DNA of 64,000 nt from JAAYJR01 sp964611525 (GCA_964611525.1 CAZTAL010000008.1:1-64000), one strand, 5' to 3'. Counted from the first letter of the stretch, positions 36,025 through 44,761 are shown. Notes: generated from the letters alone by a model not told the origin. Made by a program: numbers and translations.

Positions 36025-37622
36025 TGCCACGCTTGTTGGTAGATAAAGTGTTATACCATCCCCCTCTATGCATTATTTTAGTAATAGCAATGTTATTATC
36101 CTGTTTCCTGTCATATTCACAGGAAAAAAAACGAATAGATATAGAACAAGCCGATTATCTGGAAGCTGACAGCGATATTGCTGCTAATGCACAGAGACTT
36201 GTGGGGAATGTCAGGATCAGGCATAAGGATATCCTGATGTGGTGCGATAGTGCATATACTTATACAGGCACAAACAGGGTGGACGCATTCGGTAATGTAC
36301 ATGTCAATCAGGGAGATACTATAAACCTTTATGCCGGTAAAATATTTTATAACGGGGATACGGGTTTCGCAAGAGCATCAAAGGATGTCAGGCTGACTAA
36401 CAAAAAGACAATACTTTATACCGATACACTTGATTATAACATCAATGCCAATACGGGATATTACGAAGATCATGGACGAATAGTGGACAGTACCAATATA
36501 CTTACCAGTGTAATAGGTAAATATTATCTCGATGAGGAACTGATCTATTTTTATTCCGATGTTAATGCATACAATGATAATTATACCCTTGAAAGCGATA
36601 CCTTAATATATAATACTGTAACCGACCGGATATTTATTGAGGGTCCGACAGTGATCCGTGATTCTGTTTATACTCTCTATTCGGAGGACGGATGGTATGA
36701 CTCACAAACCGGTGAGGCAGAATTACTTAAAAACTCGCATATTTATAATGATACCCAGGAGCTGAAGGCTGATTATATCAAGTATAATGAAAAAGATGGC
36801 AAGGGAAGGGCTTCGGGTTACGTGAGGATGGAAGACTTTAAAAATAAAACTATAGTAACGGGTAAAACGGCTGATTACCATGATAAAATAGACATAGCTA
36901 TGATAACGGATTCCGCCCTTTTGATGATATATTCTGAAAAAGATACATTGTTTCTTCATGCCGATACCCTCCGTTCTGTTCCTGACACCACAGAAGGAGA
37001 AAAAATTGTCAAGGCTTACTATGGAACAAAGTTCTACCGTTCTGACATACAAGGTATCTGTGATTCACTGGTTTATTATTCAAAGGACTCAGTTGTTGAG
37101 CTCAATTATAATCCTGTCATTTGGTCGAATATTCACCAGATGAGTGCTGATAATATTAGTATGAAACAAAATGTAGGGATGCCGGATGAAATTCATTTGA
37201 ATCAAAACGGCTTTATCATATCAAAGCTCGACTCTGGCCGGTTCGACCAGATCAAAGGAAGGGAGATGACCGGCTATGTTGTCGATAACAAACTAACTGA
37301 AATTGATGTGGATGGAAACGGTCAGACCCTTTATTACGCGCGGGAGGACAGTGCTATTATCGGACTTAACAAGGTCGAAAGCAGTAAAATATCTTTCCGG
37401 TTCAAAGATGACCGTATTTATCGTATATCATTTGTGCAAAATCCTTTGGGAAATTTAAAACCGCTTTTCGATGTAACCGAGGAAGAAAAAAAACTCAGCG
37501 GATTCGAATGGCTGATATACCTCAGACCCCTGTCAAGATATGATATCTTTGAAAAAAAAGAAAAAGAACCTGAAAGCGAAGAAAAAAACGAAGAAAAGCA
37601 GGAAATTACAATTTATGACTGA
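36021..37622 (+). CDS. OstA/LptA-like periplasmic protein
   Basis: The 533-residue protein has a signal sequence (LCIILVIAMLLSCFLSYSQ) that also offers a possible lipobox (LLSC). It is followed by repeated beta-jelly-roll units typical of the OstA/LptA/LptD-N domain: ADYLEADSDIAANAQRLVGN, VRIRHKDILMWCDSAYTY, VDAFGNVHVNQGDTINLYAG and several later Y/D-rich copies. Such domains bridge lipopolysaccharide across the periplasm. It ends with a lysine/glutamate-rich tail (about 505-533). It overlaps the MoxR gene by 4 bp. I infer a part in lipopolysaccharide transport or outer-membrane integrity. Confidence 0.78.
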   Translation: MMPRLLVDKVLYHPPLCIILVIAMLLSCFLSYSQEKKRIDIEQADYLEADSDIAANAQRLVGNVRIRHKDILMWCDSAYTYTGTNRVDAFGNVHVNQGDTINLYAGKIFYNGDTGFARASKDVRLTNKKTILYTDTLDYNINANTGYYEDHGRIVDSTNILTSVIGKYYLDEELIYFYSDVNAYNDNYTLESDTLIYNTVTDRIFIEGPTVIRDSVYTLYSEDGWYDSQTGEAELLKNSHIYNDTQELKADYIKYNEKDGKGRASGYVRMEDFKNKTIVTGKTADYHDKIDIAMITDSALLMIYSEKDTLFLHADTLRSVPDTTEGEKIVKAYYGTKFYRSDIQGICDSLVYYSKDSVVELNYNPVIWSNIHQMSADNISMKQNVGMPDEIHLNQNGFIISKLDSGRFDQIKGREMTGYVVDNKLTEIDVDGNGQTLYYAREDSAIIGLNKVESSKISFRFKDDRIYRISFVQNPLGNLKPLFDVTEEEKKLSGFEWLIYLRPLSRYDIFEKKEKEPESEEKNEEKQEITIYD

Positions 37623-37708
37623 CAAAACCTTTGGGCAAATGCAGGTCAAATAACATCAGAACATTTTGCTAAAGCAAGCTGACATTGAACTTATAATCGA
37701 CAATCTTC

Positions 37709-37867
37709 TTGATAAAAACATTAGGTAAATTTAAAATTAATCCGGAGAAAATAATCAATAATGAGGAGTTGGTGAATCTCAAAGGAGGATATGCGTGTAC
37801 TGTTGAATGTTATAGTGGTTCGACTACTTATGGATATTTATTATGTGATCAATATGATTGTAGTTAA
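37709..37867 (+). CDS. Double-glycine-leader RiPP precursor, Bacteroidota type (orphan)
   Basis: A 52-codon frame starting TTG reads MIKTLGKFKINPEK, IINNEELVNLKGG, then a Cys-containing core YACTVECYSGSTTYGYLLC and DQYDCS before TAA at 37865. The leader with KLG/TLGK start, NPEKI, NNEEL and LKGG matches the Bacteroidota natural-product precursor type (TIGR04149-like), which is cut after Gly-Gly. After the TAA the same frame continues TCKDAFDDPETYAVPSTCE to TAG at 37925; its two further cysteines suggest the stop is a nonsense mutation in a longer core. There is no ATG; the TTG is the only plausible start. No radical SAM, peptidase-ABC or other maturase lies in this window, so the gene may be an orphan or decaying. 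Confidence 0.6.
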   Translation: MIKTLGKFKINPEKIINNEELVNLKGGYACTVECYSGSTTYGYLLCDQYDCS

Positions 37868-37985
37868 ACATGTAAAGATGCTTTTGATGATCCAGAAACA
37901 TATGCTGTTCCCTCCACATGTGAATAGATAAATTGTTACCCCATGAGGTATTGAGTAAAAGTTATCACGATCAGGATTTTGATAA

Positions 37986-38144
37986 ATTTACAAAGATGAC
38001 TGGTATATAGAACGGACCAAAAGGCACCATATTTTTTGTCATCCAATCAAAAAAGGTAAAATACCGGTTGGGAAACACGGAAGTCAGGGGGTGCCAAACG
38101 GAACACTAAATTCAATTTTAAAAATGGCAGGATTAAAAAAGTAA
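37986..38144 (+). pseudogene. hicA: Truncated hicA toxin gene
   Basis: The frame from 37986 reads YKDDWYIERTKRHHIFCHPI, then KKGKIPVGKHGSQGVPNGTL and NSILKMAGLKK to TAA at 38142. This is the body of a HicA mRNA interferase, but a stop codon (37983) cuts off the first 10-15 residues, and the usual KGSHH site reads KRHH, as if a codon was deleted. The His may remain, but without a start this copy is unlikely to be made. The hicB gene follows 5 bp later. Confidence 0.75.
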
Positions 38145-38149
38145 TAACC

Positions 38150-38560
38150 ATGAAAAAAATATTGATTATAATTGAAAAAGGGAAAGACGGGCATTACAGT
38201 GTTTTTTCACCAAATACCGAATTTACCGTATTAAACGGGCAGGGTGCAACAGTTGAAGCTGCTATTTCCGATATGAAAGAAGCCATGCAGGAGGTAATTG
38301 AAAGTTATTTGGAAAACGGAGAAGAAATTCCTTCAGAACTGAGGGGAAATATTGAATTTGAATATAAATACGATGTTGCAAGTTTGTTTAATCATTTCGA
38401 TGAAATAAACCTGAGCAGCTTTGCCCGGAAAAATAGCATGAATGAATCACTTCTCCGAAAATATAAAAATGGATTGGCTTTTGCCTCAGAAAAACAATGC
38501 AGGAAAATTGAATCTGCATTGCACCGTTTAGGGCAATCTCTCTGCGCTGCCAGTCTGTAA
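38150..38560 (+). CDS. hicB: HicB family antitoxin
   Basis: The 136-residue protein has a degraded-RNase-H-like N-domain (ILIIIEKGKDGHYSVFSP, VLNGQGATVEAAISDMKEAM) and a C-terminal helix-turn-helix (NLSSFARKNSMNESLLRKYK, ASEKQCRKIESALHRLGQ) that would bind operator DNA. HicB neutralises HicA and represses the operon. Its partner immediately upstream is truncated, so this appears to be a surviving antitoxin, possibly kept against other HicA copies or as a plain regulator. Confidence 0.88.
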   Translation: MKKILIIIEKGKDGHYSVFSPNTEFTVLNGQGATVEAAISDMKEAMQEVIESYLENGEEIPSELRGNIEFEYKYDVASLFNHFDEINLSSFARKNSMNESLLRKYKNGLAFASEKQCRKIESALHRLGQSLCAASL

Positions 38561-38654
38561 TTTCACAACGGCTTTGATACTGGTAAAATTAAAAAACAAT
38601 TTTATATAGCCTATACTCATATTAATTTTCACTTAATAAAATACTCCAATATAT

Positions 38655-38684
38655 TTTCTTTTTAAAAAAATATTTTAATATTTG
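38655..38684 (+). promoter_or_regulatory. Probable promoter of the leucine operon
   Basis: TTTC at 38655-38658 and AATATTTG at 38677-38684 (spacer 18 bp) approximate TTTG-N19-TAnnTTTG. The leader peptide ATG is 21 bp further on. Two of the boxes deviate by one base, so confidence is moderate. Confidence 0.4.
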
Positions 38685-38705
38685 CACCGTATTAATAGAG
38701 ATAAA

Positions 38706-38777
38706 ATGAGAGTAATAATAAACATATCCATTCTTAGCCTTCTAATTGGCCTCATTCTTCTTATAAGAAGGAAGTGA
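38706..38777 (+). CDS. leuL: Leucine-operon leader peptide
   Basis: A 23-codon ORF starts with ATG 21 bp after the putative promoter. It encodes MRVIINISILSLLIGL followed by ILLIRRK: seven Ile, six Leu and one Val, with runs of Leu codons near the end. It is followed at once by mutually exclusive hairpins and then leuA. This is what a ribosome-mediated attenuation leader for a branched-chain amino-acid operon should look like. Its stop codon TGA is the first part of the antiterminator strand. The peptide itself probably has no other function. Confidence 0.7.
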   Translation: MRVIINISILSLLIGLILLIRRK

Positions 38778-38847
38778 GAATGGTGTGTTATTAATTAATA
38801 TCAAAAAAAGGAATTGGCCATTCTCATAAACAGAGGATGGCTTTTTT
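38753..38847 (+). terminator. Leucine attenuator (alternative antiterminator/terminator)
   Basis: Terminator: GCCATTCT (38817-38824) pairs with AGGATGGC (38834-38841), with one G-U pair, followed by six T at 38842-38847. Antiterminator: TGAGAATGG (38775-38783, overlapping the leader stop) pairs perfectly over 9 bp with CCATTCTCA (38818-38826), which would block the terminator. Pause structure: CATTCT (38753-38758) can pair with AGAATG (38777-38782), around the CTTCTTATAAGAAG palindrome. These three competing pairings follow the 1:2, 2:3, 3:4 logic of classic attenuators. Bases 38848-39013 show no gene. Confidence 0.7.
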
Positions 38848-39013
38848 ATTTGATAAGACAATAGGTATATTGAAGACCGGGATATCAAATTTCAAAGGTT
38901 GAATGTTGAACAGAGAATGTTGGAATCTCGAAAATCAATTTGTTCTGAAAAAATATTATTAAAATCTATATGTGAAACAATAAAATTTAAAAACTAATAA
39001 AATAATATATAAA

Positions 39014-40528
39014 ATGGATAACAGACTTTACATTTTCGACACCACTCTGAGGGATGGTGAACAAGTTCCGGGATGCCAGTTAAATACTGTTGAAAAAATT
39101 GAAGTTGCCAAGGCATTGCAGGAACTGGGAGTGGATATTATTGAAGCCGGATTCCCGATTTCAAGTCCGGGCGACTTTGAATCGGTAGTGGAAATTTCCA
39201 AAGCGGTGACATGGCCGACTATCTGTGCCCTTACCCGTGCGGTAAAAAAAGATATAGATGTAGCAGCCGATTCGTTAAAACTGGCAAAAAGGGGACGTAT
39301 ACATACAGGAATAGGAACATCGGATTATCATATACAGAAAAAACTTAATACGACACGTGAAGATGTTATGGAACGTGCCGTTGAAGCTGTCATGTATGCA
39401 AAAAAATATGTGGAAGACGTGGAATTTTATGCCGAAGATGCGGGACGAACCGATAATGAATTCCTTGCCCGGGTTGTTGAGGCTGTCATTAAGGCAGGGG
39501 CAACGGTAGTTAATATTCCTGATACAACAGGTTACTGTCTTCCGGATGAGTTCGGTGAAAAAATAAAATTTCTGGTGGAAAATGTAACAGGAATACATAA
39601 AGCTGTCATTTCAACTCATTGTCATAATGACCTTGGAATGGCTACGGCCAACACAGTTTCAGGGATCATGAACGGAGCCCGCCAGGCAGAAGTAACGATC
39701 AACGGTATAGGTGAACGTGCCGGTAATACTTCTCTCGAAGAGGTAGTGATGATCATGAAGAGCCGTTATAAAGTACTGGGCATAGAAACCGGAGTAAGCA
39801 CAAAAAATATTTACCGCACAAGCAGACTGGTCTCCAACCTGATGAATATGCCGGTACAGCCTAATAAGGCTATCGTAGGGCGCAATGCCTTTGCTCACTC
39901 TTCGGGCATCCACCAGGACGGTGTGCTTAAATTCCGCGAAAACTATGAAATTATCGATCCTATCGATGTGGGCATAAATGAATCATCGATTGTGCTTACA
40001 GCACGCAGCGGAAGAGCTGCTCTTAAACATAGACTGGAAATTATGGGTTTTGATCTTAAACAGGAAAAACTTGATGAAGTATATGAAAAATTCCTGAAAC
40101 TGGCAGATGTTAAAAAAGATATCCGTGATGATGATATAGCTATGCTTGTGGGTGATGCTACCCGGCATGAGCACCGTATCAAGCTGGAATTCCTGCAGGT
40201 TCTGACGGGCAAAAATCTTATCCCCGTGGCAATTGTGCGCCTTAACATTGCCGGGGAAATATTTGATGCTACTTCCACAGGTAACGGTCCGGTCGATGCT
40301 GCAATAAAAGCGGTCAAACAAATAATAAGGCGGGAAGTTACTATCGAGGAATTTCTTGTTCAGGCTATCACACGCGGCAGCGATGATATAGGAAAAGTTC
40401 ATATGCAAATTGTATATAATGATTCGGTTTTTAACGGCTTTGGCGCTCATACCGATATTGTTACTGCTTCAGTAGAGGCTTTCCTTGATGCAGTTAATAA
40501 ATTTCCTGTCAATTATAATAAATCATAA
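39014..40528 (+). CDS. leuA: 2-isopropylmalate synthase
   Basis: LeuA condenses 2-oxoisovalerate with acetyl-CoA, the first step of leucine synthesis. The 504-residue protein has FDTTLRDGEQVPGCQ at the start, the metal-binding HCHNDLGMATAN, the segment VTINGIGERAGNTSLEE, and the SSGIHQDGVLKF motif. A C-terminal regulatory domain (about 390-500) would bind leucine for feedback inhibition. It is the first structural gene after the attenuator, with leuC 3 bp downstream. Confidence 0.95.
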   Translation: MDNRLYIFDTTLRDGEQVPGCQLNTVEKIEVAKALQELGVDIIEAGFPISSPGDFESVVEISKAVTWPTICALTRAVKKDIDVAADSLKLAKRGRIHTGIGTSDYHIQKKLNTTREDVMERAVEAVMYAKKYVEDVEFYAEDAGRTDNEFLARVVEAVIKAGATVVNIPDTTGYCLPDEFGEKIKFLVENVTGIHKAVISTHCHNDLGMATANTVSGIMNGARQAEVTINGIGERAGNTSLEEVVMIMKSRYKVLGIETGVSTKNIYRTSRLVSNLMNMPVQPNKAIVGRNAFAHSSGIHQDGVLKFRENYEIIDPIDVGINESSIVLTARSGRAALKHRLEIMGFDLKQEKLDEVYEKFLKLADVKKDIRDDDIAMLVGDATRHEHRIKLEFLQVLTGKNLIPVAIVRLNIAGEIFDATSTGNGPVDAAIKAVKQIIRREVTIEEFLVQAITRGSDDIGKVHMQIVYNDSVFNGFGAHTDIVTASVEAFLDAVNKFPVNYNKS

Positions 40529-40531
40529 TGC

Positions 40532-41935
40532 ATGAAAGCAAAAACATTATTCGATAAAATCTGGGATGCACATGTTGTAAAAAAAGTTAAAGACGGTCCC
40601 GATGTCCTTTACATCAATCGCCACCTGATACACGAAGTAACCAGTCCGGTAGCTTTTCTCGGACTTAAAAACAGGGGACTGCGTGTTTTTAGGCCTGATC
40701 AGACAATAGCAACACCTGATCATAATGTACCCACTGTAAACCAGCACCTTACAATAAGGGATGAACTTTCACGAAACCAGGTAGAGATGCTGAAAAAGAA
40801 CTGCTCTGAACATGGTATTAAATATCACGATCTTCAAACCGAAGGTCATGGTATAGTGCACATAATCGGACCGGAAATGGGATTAACACAGCCGGGAATG
40901 ACAATTGTCTGCGGCGACAGTCATACTTCTACCCACGGAGCATTCGGGGCAATAGCCTTTGGTATAGGAACCAGTGAAGTGGAGATGGTACTTGCAAGCC
41001 AGTGCATTATGCAGGTCAAACCCAAAAAGATGCGCATCACGGTAAACGGACAGATGAATAAGGGTGTTACCGCTAAGGATCTGGCACTTTATATCATATC
41101 TAAAATATCAACTAGCGGAGGTACAGGTCATTTTATCGAATACGCAGGCACAGCCATAACCTCCCTTTCTATGGAAGGAAGAATGACTCTCTGTAATCTC
41201 AGCATCGAAAGTGGCGCACGGGGTGGCATGATAGCTCCCGATGAGATAACATTTAATTACGTAAAAGGACGTAAATATGCACCTAAGGGCAGTGATTGGC
41301 AAAAGGCTGTCAGTAAATGGCAAACCCTGAAGAGTGATCCGGATGCTGTTTTTGACTATGAATATACATTTGATGCCGCTGATATTGAGCCGATGATCAC
41401 TTACGGTACCAATCCGGGAATGGGTATTTCCATAACAGAAAGTATACCCAAGAGTGATGTCATGAAGGAAAGTGATAAAGCCAACTTTTTAAAAAGCCTG
41501 AAATATATGGGTTTTTCAGAAGGAGAAGCTATGCAGGGCAAACCTGTGGATTATGTATTTCTGGGTAGTTGTACAAACGGAAGGATAGAAGATTTCAGGG
41601 CTTTTACAGACCTTGTAAAAGGACGAAAAAAAGCCCCTGGTGTAACAGCATGGCTTGTTCCCGGATCGAAACATGTCGAGGATCAAATCCATGAAGAAGG
41701 ATTAACGGAAATACTTAAAGAGGCAGGCTTCGAGCTTCGGCAGCCGGGATGTTCAGCCTGCCTGGCTATGAACGACGATAAAATACCGGAAGGGAAATAT
41801 GCAGTTTCAACATCCAACCGTAATTTTGAAGGCCGGCAGGGACCTGGTGCCCGCACATTGCTTGCCAGTCCCCTGACTGCCGCAGCCGCTGCTGTAACAG
41901 GTGTGATAACGGACCCAAGGAGTCTTGAAGATTAG
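40532..41935 (+). CDS. leuC: 3-isopropylmalate dehydratase large subunit
   Basis: With LeuD, this aconitase-family subunit isomerises 2- to 3-isopropylmalate. The 467-residue protein has the iron-sulfur ligands in FLGSCTNGRIEDF and GCSACLAMNDD, the VCGDSHTSTHGAFG motif, and the ISTSNRNFEGRQG substrate segment. It begins MKAKTLFDKIWDAHVV, the family norm. It lies between leuA and leuD, but a four-helix-bundle gene separates it from leuD. Confidence 0.95.
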   Translation: MKAKTLFDKIWDAHVVKKVKDGPDVLYINRHLIHEVTSPVAFLGLKNRGLRVFRPDQTIATPDHNVPTVNQHLTIRDELSRNQVEMLKKNCSEHGIKYHDLQTEGHGIVHIIGPEMGLTQPGMTIVCGDSHTSTHGAFGAIAFGIGTSEVEMVLASQCIMQVKPKKMRITVNGQMNKGVTAKDLALYIISKISTSGGTGHFIEYAGTAITSLSMEGRMTLCNLSIESGARGGMIAPDEITFNYVKGRKYAPKGSDWQKAVSKWQTLKSDPDAVFDYEYTFDAADIEPMITYGTNPGMGISITESIPKSDVMKESDKANFLKSLKYMGFSEGEAMQGKPVDYVFLGSCTNGRIEDFRAFTDLVKGRKKAPGVTAWLVPGSKHVEDQIHEEGLTEILKEAGFELRQPGCSACLAMNDDKIPEGKYAVSTSNRNFEGRQGPGARTLLASPLTAAAAAVTGVITDPRSLED

Positions 41936-42060
41936 AGTCTTGAGTTAAAAGACATGTGACAATTATTAAAATGTGACGAGCATGATTAAAATTTATGCGA
42001 GTTCTAAGAGATACCTTTGAAAATAATTAATTTTAATCATATGAACATTAAATAAATGAA

Positions 42061-42438
42061 ATGAGGAAAAATGAATTGTCTGAATTTAAAGTAAAAATGA
42101 AATCACGAACTAATAAATTTGTTCATGATTGTATAAAATTTGCTGTAAATTTACCATCTAATTCAGTTAGCAATCATATTCGCGGACAACTAATTCGATG
42201 TTCTACTTCTGCAGCGACAAATTATCGGGCTGCATGTATTGCTCAATTTATACCTTCAATAATTTCTAAAATAAGTATTGCTATTGAAGAAGCAGATGAA
42301 AGCGAATTTTGGATTCAATTTGCCATAGATGAAAAATTAGCTCGAAAGGAAAAATCATTAAATCTTTCCAATGAAGCATATGAATTAGCCTCTATTTTAA
42401 TCAAATCCCGCAAAACATTGCAGAATAAATTGTTATAA
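42061..42438 (+). CDS. S23 / 23S rRNA-intervening-sequence-like four-helix-bundle protein
   Basis: The 125-residue helical protein has the family motif KFVHDCIKFAVNLP, then a long helix with IRGQLIRCSTSAATNYRAAC, and a later ISIAIEEADESEFWIQFAID helix. This matches the S23 ribosomal-protein-like family once found in spirochaete 23S rRNA intervening sequences, and common as stand-alone genes in Bacteroidota. Its function is unknown. It sits between leuC and leuD in the same direction (26 bp to leuD) and may have inserted into the leucine operon. No terminal repeats are visible around it. Confidence 0.8.
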   Translation: MRKNELSEFKVKMKSRTNKFVHDCIKFAVNLPSNSVSNHIRGQLIRCSTSAATNYRAACIAQFIPSIISKISIAIEEADESEFWIQFAIDEKLARKEKSLNLSNEAYELASILIKSRKTLQNKLL

Positions 42439-42464
42439 CCGATAATATTCTAATATTCTTAAAT

Positions 42465-43061
42465 ATGTCATACGAAAAAATTTCAAGAATAATATCAACT
42501 GCGGTTCCTTTACAGGCTGAAAATGTTGATACAGACCAGATCATTCCTGCCCGCTTCCTAAAAGCTGTGGAACGTAAAGGATTTGGTGATAACTTATTCC
42601 GTGACTGGAAATATAATAAGGATGGAAGTCTGAAAACGGATTTTCCGCTTAATGATCCCAAATATTTAGGAAAAATTCTGGTGGCAGGGAAAAATTTCGG
42701 TAGCGGCTCCAGCAGGGAGCATGCAGCATGGGCTATATACGATTACGGATTCCGTGTAGTGGTTTCAAGTTTTTTTGCCGATATTTTTAAGAATAATGCA
42801 TTGAATAACGGATTGCTGACGGTTACGGTATCACCGAAATTCCTTCAGAAGATATTTAGTGCTATTGAAATAGATCCTAAGACTAAATTTGAGACTAACC
42901 TTGACAATCAGGAATTTACTATTTTGGCAACAGGTGAAAAAACCGGTTTTGAAATAAATATGTATAAAAAACATTGTCTTAAAAACGGACTTGACGATAT
43001 AGATTATCTTGTAGCAATGAAGGATGAAATTGCTGATTTTGAAAAATATAGGCATAATTAA
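42465..43061 (+). CDS. leuD: 3-isopropylmalate dehydratase small subunit
   Basis: The 198-residue swivelling-domain subunit partners LeuC. It has PLQAENVDTDQIIPARFLK, the substrate loop GKNFGSGSSREHAAWAI, and SSFFADIFKNNALNNGLL. Its length is normal. The start at ATG 42465 gives the usual short N-terminus. It is followed 72 bp later by the citramalate-synthase-like gene. Confidence 0.95.
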   Translation: MSYEKISRIISTAVPLQAENVDTDQIIPARFLKAVERKGFGDNLFRDWKYNKDGSLKTDFPLNDPKYLGKILVAGKNFGSGSSREHAAWAIYDYGFRVVVSSFFADIFKNNALNNGLLTVTVSPKFLQKIFSAIEIDPKTKFETNLDNQEFTILATGEKTGFEINMYKKHCLKNGLDDIDYLVAMKDEIADFEKYRHN

Positions 43062-43133
43062 TTATACCTGAATCTTGTATAAAAAAATATTAATCGGTAC
43101 TTCAGCCGGAATATAAACACAACATAAATAAAT

Positions 43134-44717
43134 ATGACAGGCGAAACAGTTAAAAGAGAAGGGAAAAATCTCATTATCATGGATACTACCCTTAGAGACG
43201 GGGAACAAACAACCGGAGTATCATTTAGTGAAAGAGAAAAATTGAGTATGGCAAAGGTACTGCTGGAAGATGTGCGTGTAGACCGTATTGAAATAGCCTC
43301 AGCCAGGGTTTCTCAAGGTGAATTCAAAGGAGCTAAAAAGATATTGGACTGGGCTGCAGAAAAAGGGTATACAGAGAAGATTGAAATACTTGGATTTGTG
43401 GATGATGAAATTTCATTACAATGGATAAAAAATGCAGGCGGAAAAGTTGTGAACCTCCTCTGCAAGGGATCTTTGAAACATGTTAGGGGACAATTGCGAA
43501 AAACACCTGAACAACATCTGGCAGATATAAAAAAGGTAATTACAAATGCTACAGAAATGGGTATTAAAGTCAATGTTTACCTTGAAGACTGGTCAAACGG
43601 AATGCGCAATTCCAAAGATTATGTCTTTTCCCTGATCTCTAAACTGAAGAATGAAAACGTAAACAGGTTTATGTTACCGGACACCCTCGGCATTTTAAAT
43701 CCTGACGAGACATATGCTTTCTGTAAGGAGATGATCGAAAAATACCCTGATCTTGATTTCGATTTTCACGCCCATAATGATTATGACCTTGCTATCGCAA
43801 ATGTATTTCACGCAATAAAAGCAGGTATACGTTGTGTTCACACGACAGTAAACGGTCTTGGTGAACGGGCAGGCAATGCCCCTCTTTCAAGCGTGATCGC
43901 AACTATTAAAGATCATCTTAAAATGGAGACTAATGTCAATGAAAGTCAACTGAATAAAGTATCCCGGCTGGTAGAAACATTTTCAGGGATCAGGATACCT
44001 ACCAATAAACCGCTCATCGGAGAATATGTTTTTACACAGTGCAGTGGTATCCATGCAGATGGTGATAATAAAAATAACCTTTACTTCAACGACCTGCTAC
44101 CGGAACGTTTTGGAAGAATCAGGCAATATGCAATGGGCAAAACTTCAGGCAAGGCTAATATAAGAAAGAACCTTGAAGAAATGGGCATTGAACTTGATGC
44201 CGAATCATTGCAAAAAGTAACCAACCGGATCATAGAATTGGCTGATAGAAAAGAAACTGTAACTTCGGCCGAATTGCCATATATTGTTGCAGATGCCTTG
44301 GAGAATGATATCATGGAACAAAAAATCAAGATGGTTAATTATTCTGTTAATCATACCATGGGACTGCGGCCTGTGGCAAATGTATGTATAGAAATTGAAG
44401 GGAAGCAGTATGCTGAAATCAGTGATGGAGACGGACAATATGATGCATTTGTAAAATCCCTGCGGAAGATTTACAAGCGACTTGGTAAATCATTTCCTAA
44501 ACTGGTAGATTATGTAGTTACAATACCTCCGGGAGGAAAAACCGATGCACTGGTGGAAACAGTCATCACATGGAAAAATAAACGTGAATTTAAAACAAAA
44601 GGCCTTGATCCCGATCAAAATTCAGCAGCTATCAAGGCTACAATAAGAATGTTAAATATTATTGAAAATGAATTTGAAAACGGATTTCTGGATAAACTAC
44701 TGAATAATATCAGGTAA
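43134..44717 (+). CDS. Second LeuA-family synthase, probably citramalate synthase
   Basis: The 527-residue protein has the HMGL-like catalytic fold: MDTTLRDGEQTTGVSFS, the metal motif FHAHNDYDLAIAN, NGLGERAGNAPLSSVIA and CSGIHADGD. A C-terminal LeuA dimer/regulatory domain (about 380-525) is present. It is clearly divergent from the LeuA at 39014, with the shorter FSEREKLSMAKVL start and different active-site neighbours. (R)-citramalate synthase makes an isoleucine precursor from pyruvate and acetyl-CoA. An isopropylmalate synthase paralogue or a homocitrate-type enzyme cannot be excluded. It ends the operon; no leuB follows, since the next gene converges. Confidence 0.75.
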   Translation: MTGETVKREGKNLIIMDTTLRDGEQTTGVSFSEREKLSMAKVLLEDVRVDRIEIASARVSQGEFKGAKKILDWAAEKGYTEKIEILGFVDDEISLQWIKNAGGKVVNLLCKGSLKHVRGQLRKTPEQHLADIKKVITNATEMGIKVNVYLEDWSNGMRNSKDYVFSLISKLKNENVNRFMLPDTLGILNPDETYAFCKEMIEKYPDLDFDFHAHNDYDLAIANVFHAIKAGIRCVHTTVNGLGERAGNAPLSSVIATIKDHLKMETNVNESQLNKVSRLVETFSGIRIPTNKPLIGEYVFTQCSGIHADGDNKNNLYFNDLLPERFGRIRQYAMGKTSGKANIRKNLEEMGIELDAESLQKVTNRIIELADRKETVTSAELPYIVADALENDIMEQKIKMVNYSVNHTMGLRPVANVCIEIEGKQYAEISDGDGQYDAFVKSLRKIYKRLGKSFPKLVDYVVTIPPGGKTDALVETVITWKNKREFKTKGLDPDQNSAAIKATIRMLNIIENEFENGFLDKLLNNIR

Positions 44718-44745
44718 TAGTTTGTATTCCGCGCTGTCTTTTCCC

Positions 44746-44761
44746 GTCGGCTTCAGCCGAC
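44746..44761. terminator. Hairpin between convergent genes, probable bidirectional terminator
   Basis: GTCGGC-TTCA-GCCGAC forms a perfect 6-bp stem with a tetraloop, extendable by CTGTC/GACAG just outside. It lies between the converging stops of the leucine operon (44717) and the Omp85-like gene (44777). A long T tract is missing, so it is only moderately supported. Confidence 0.5.
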
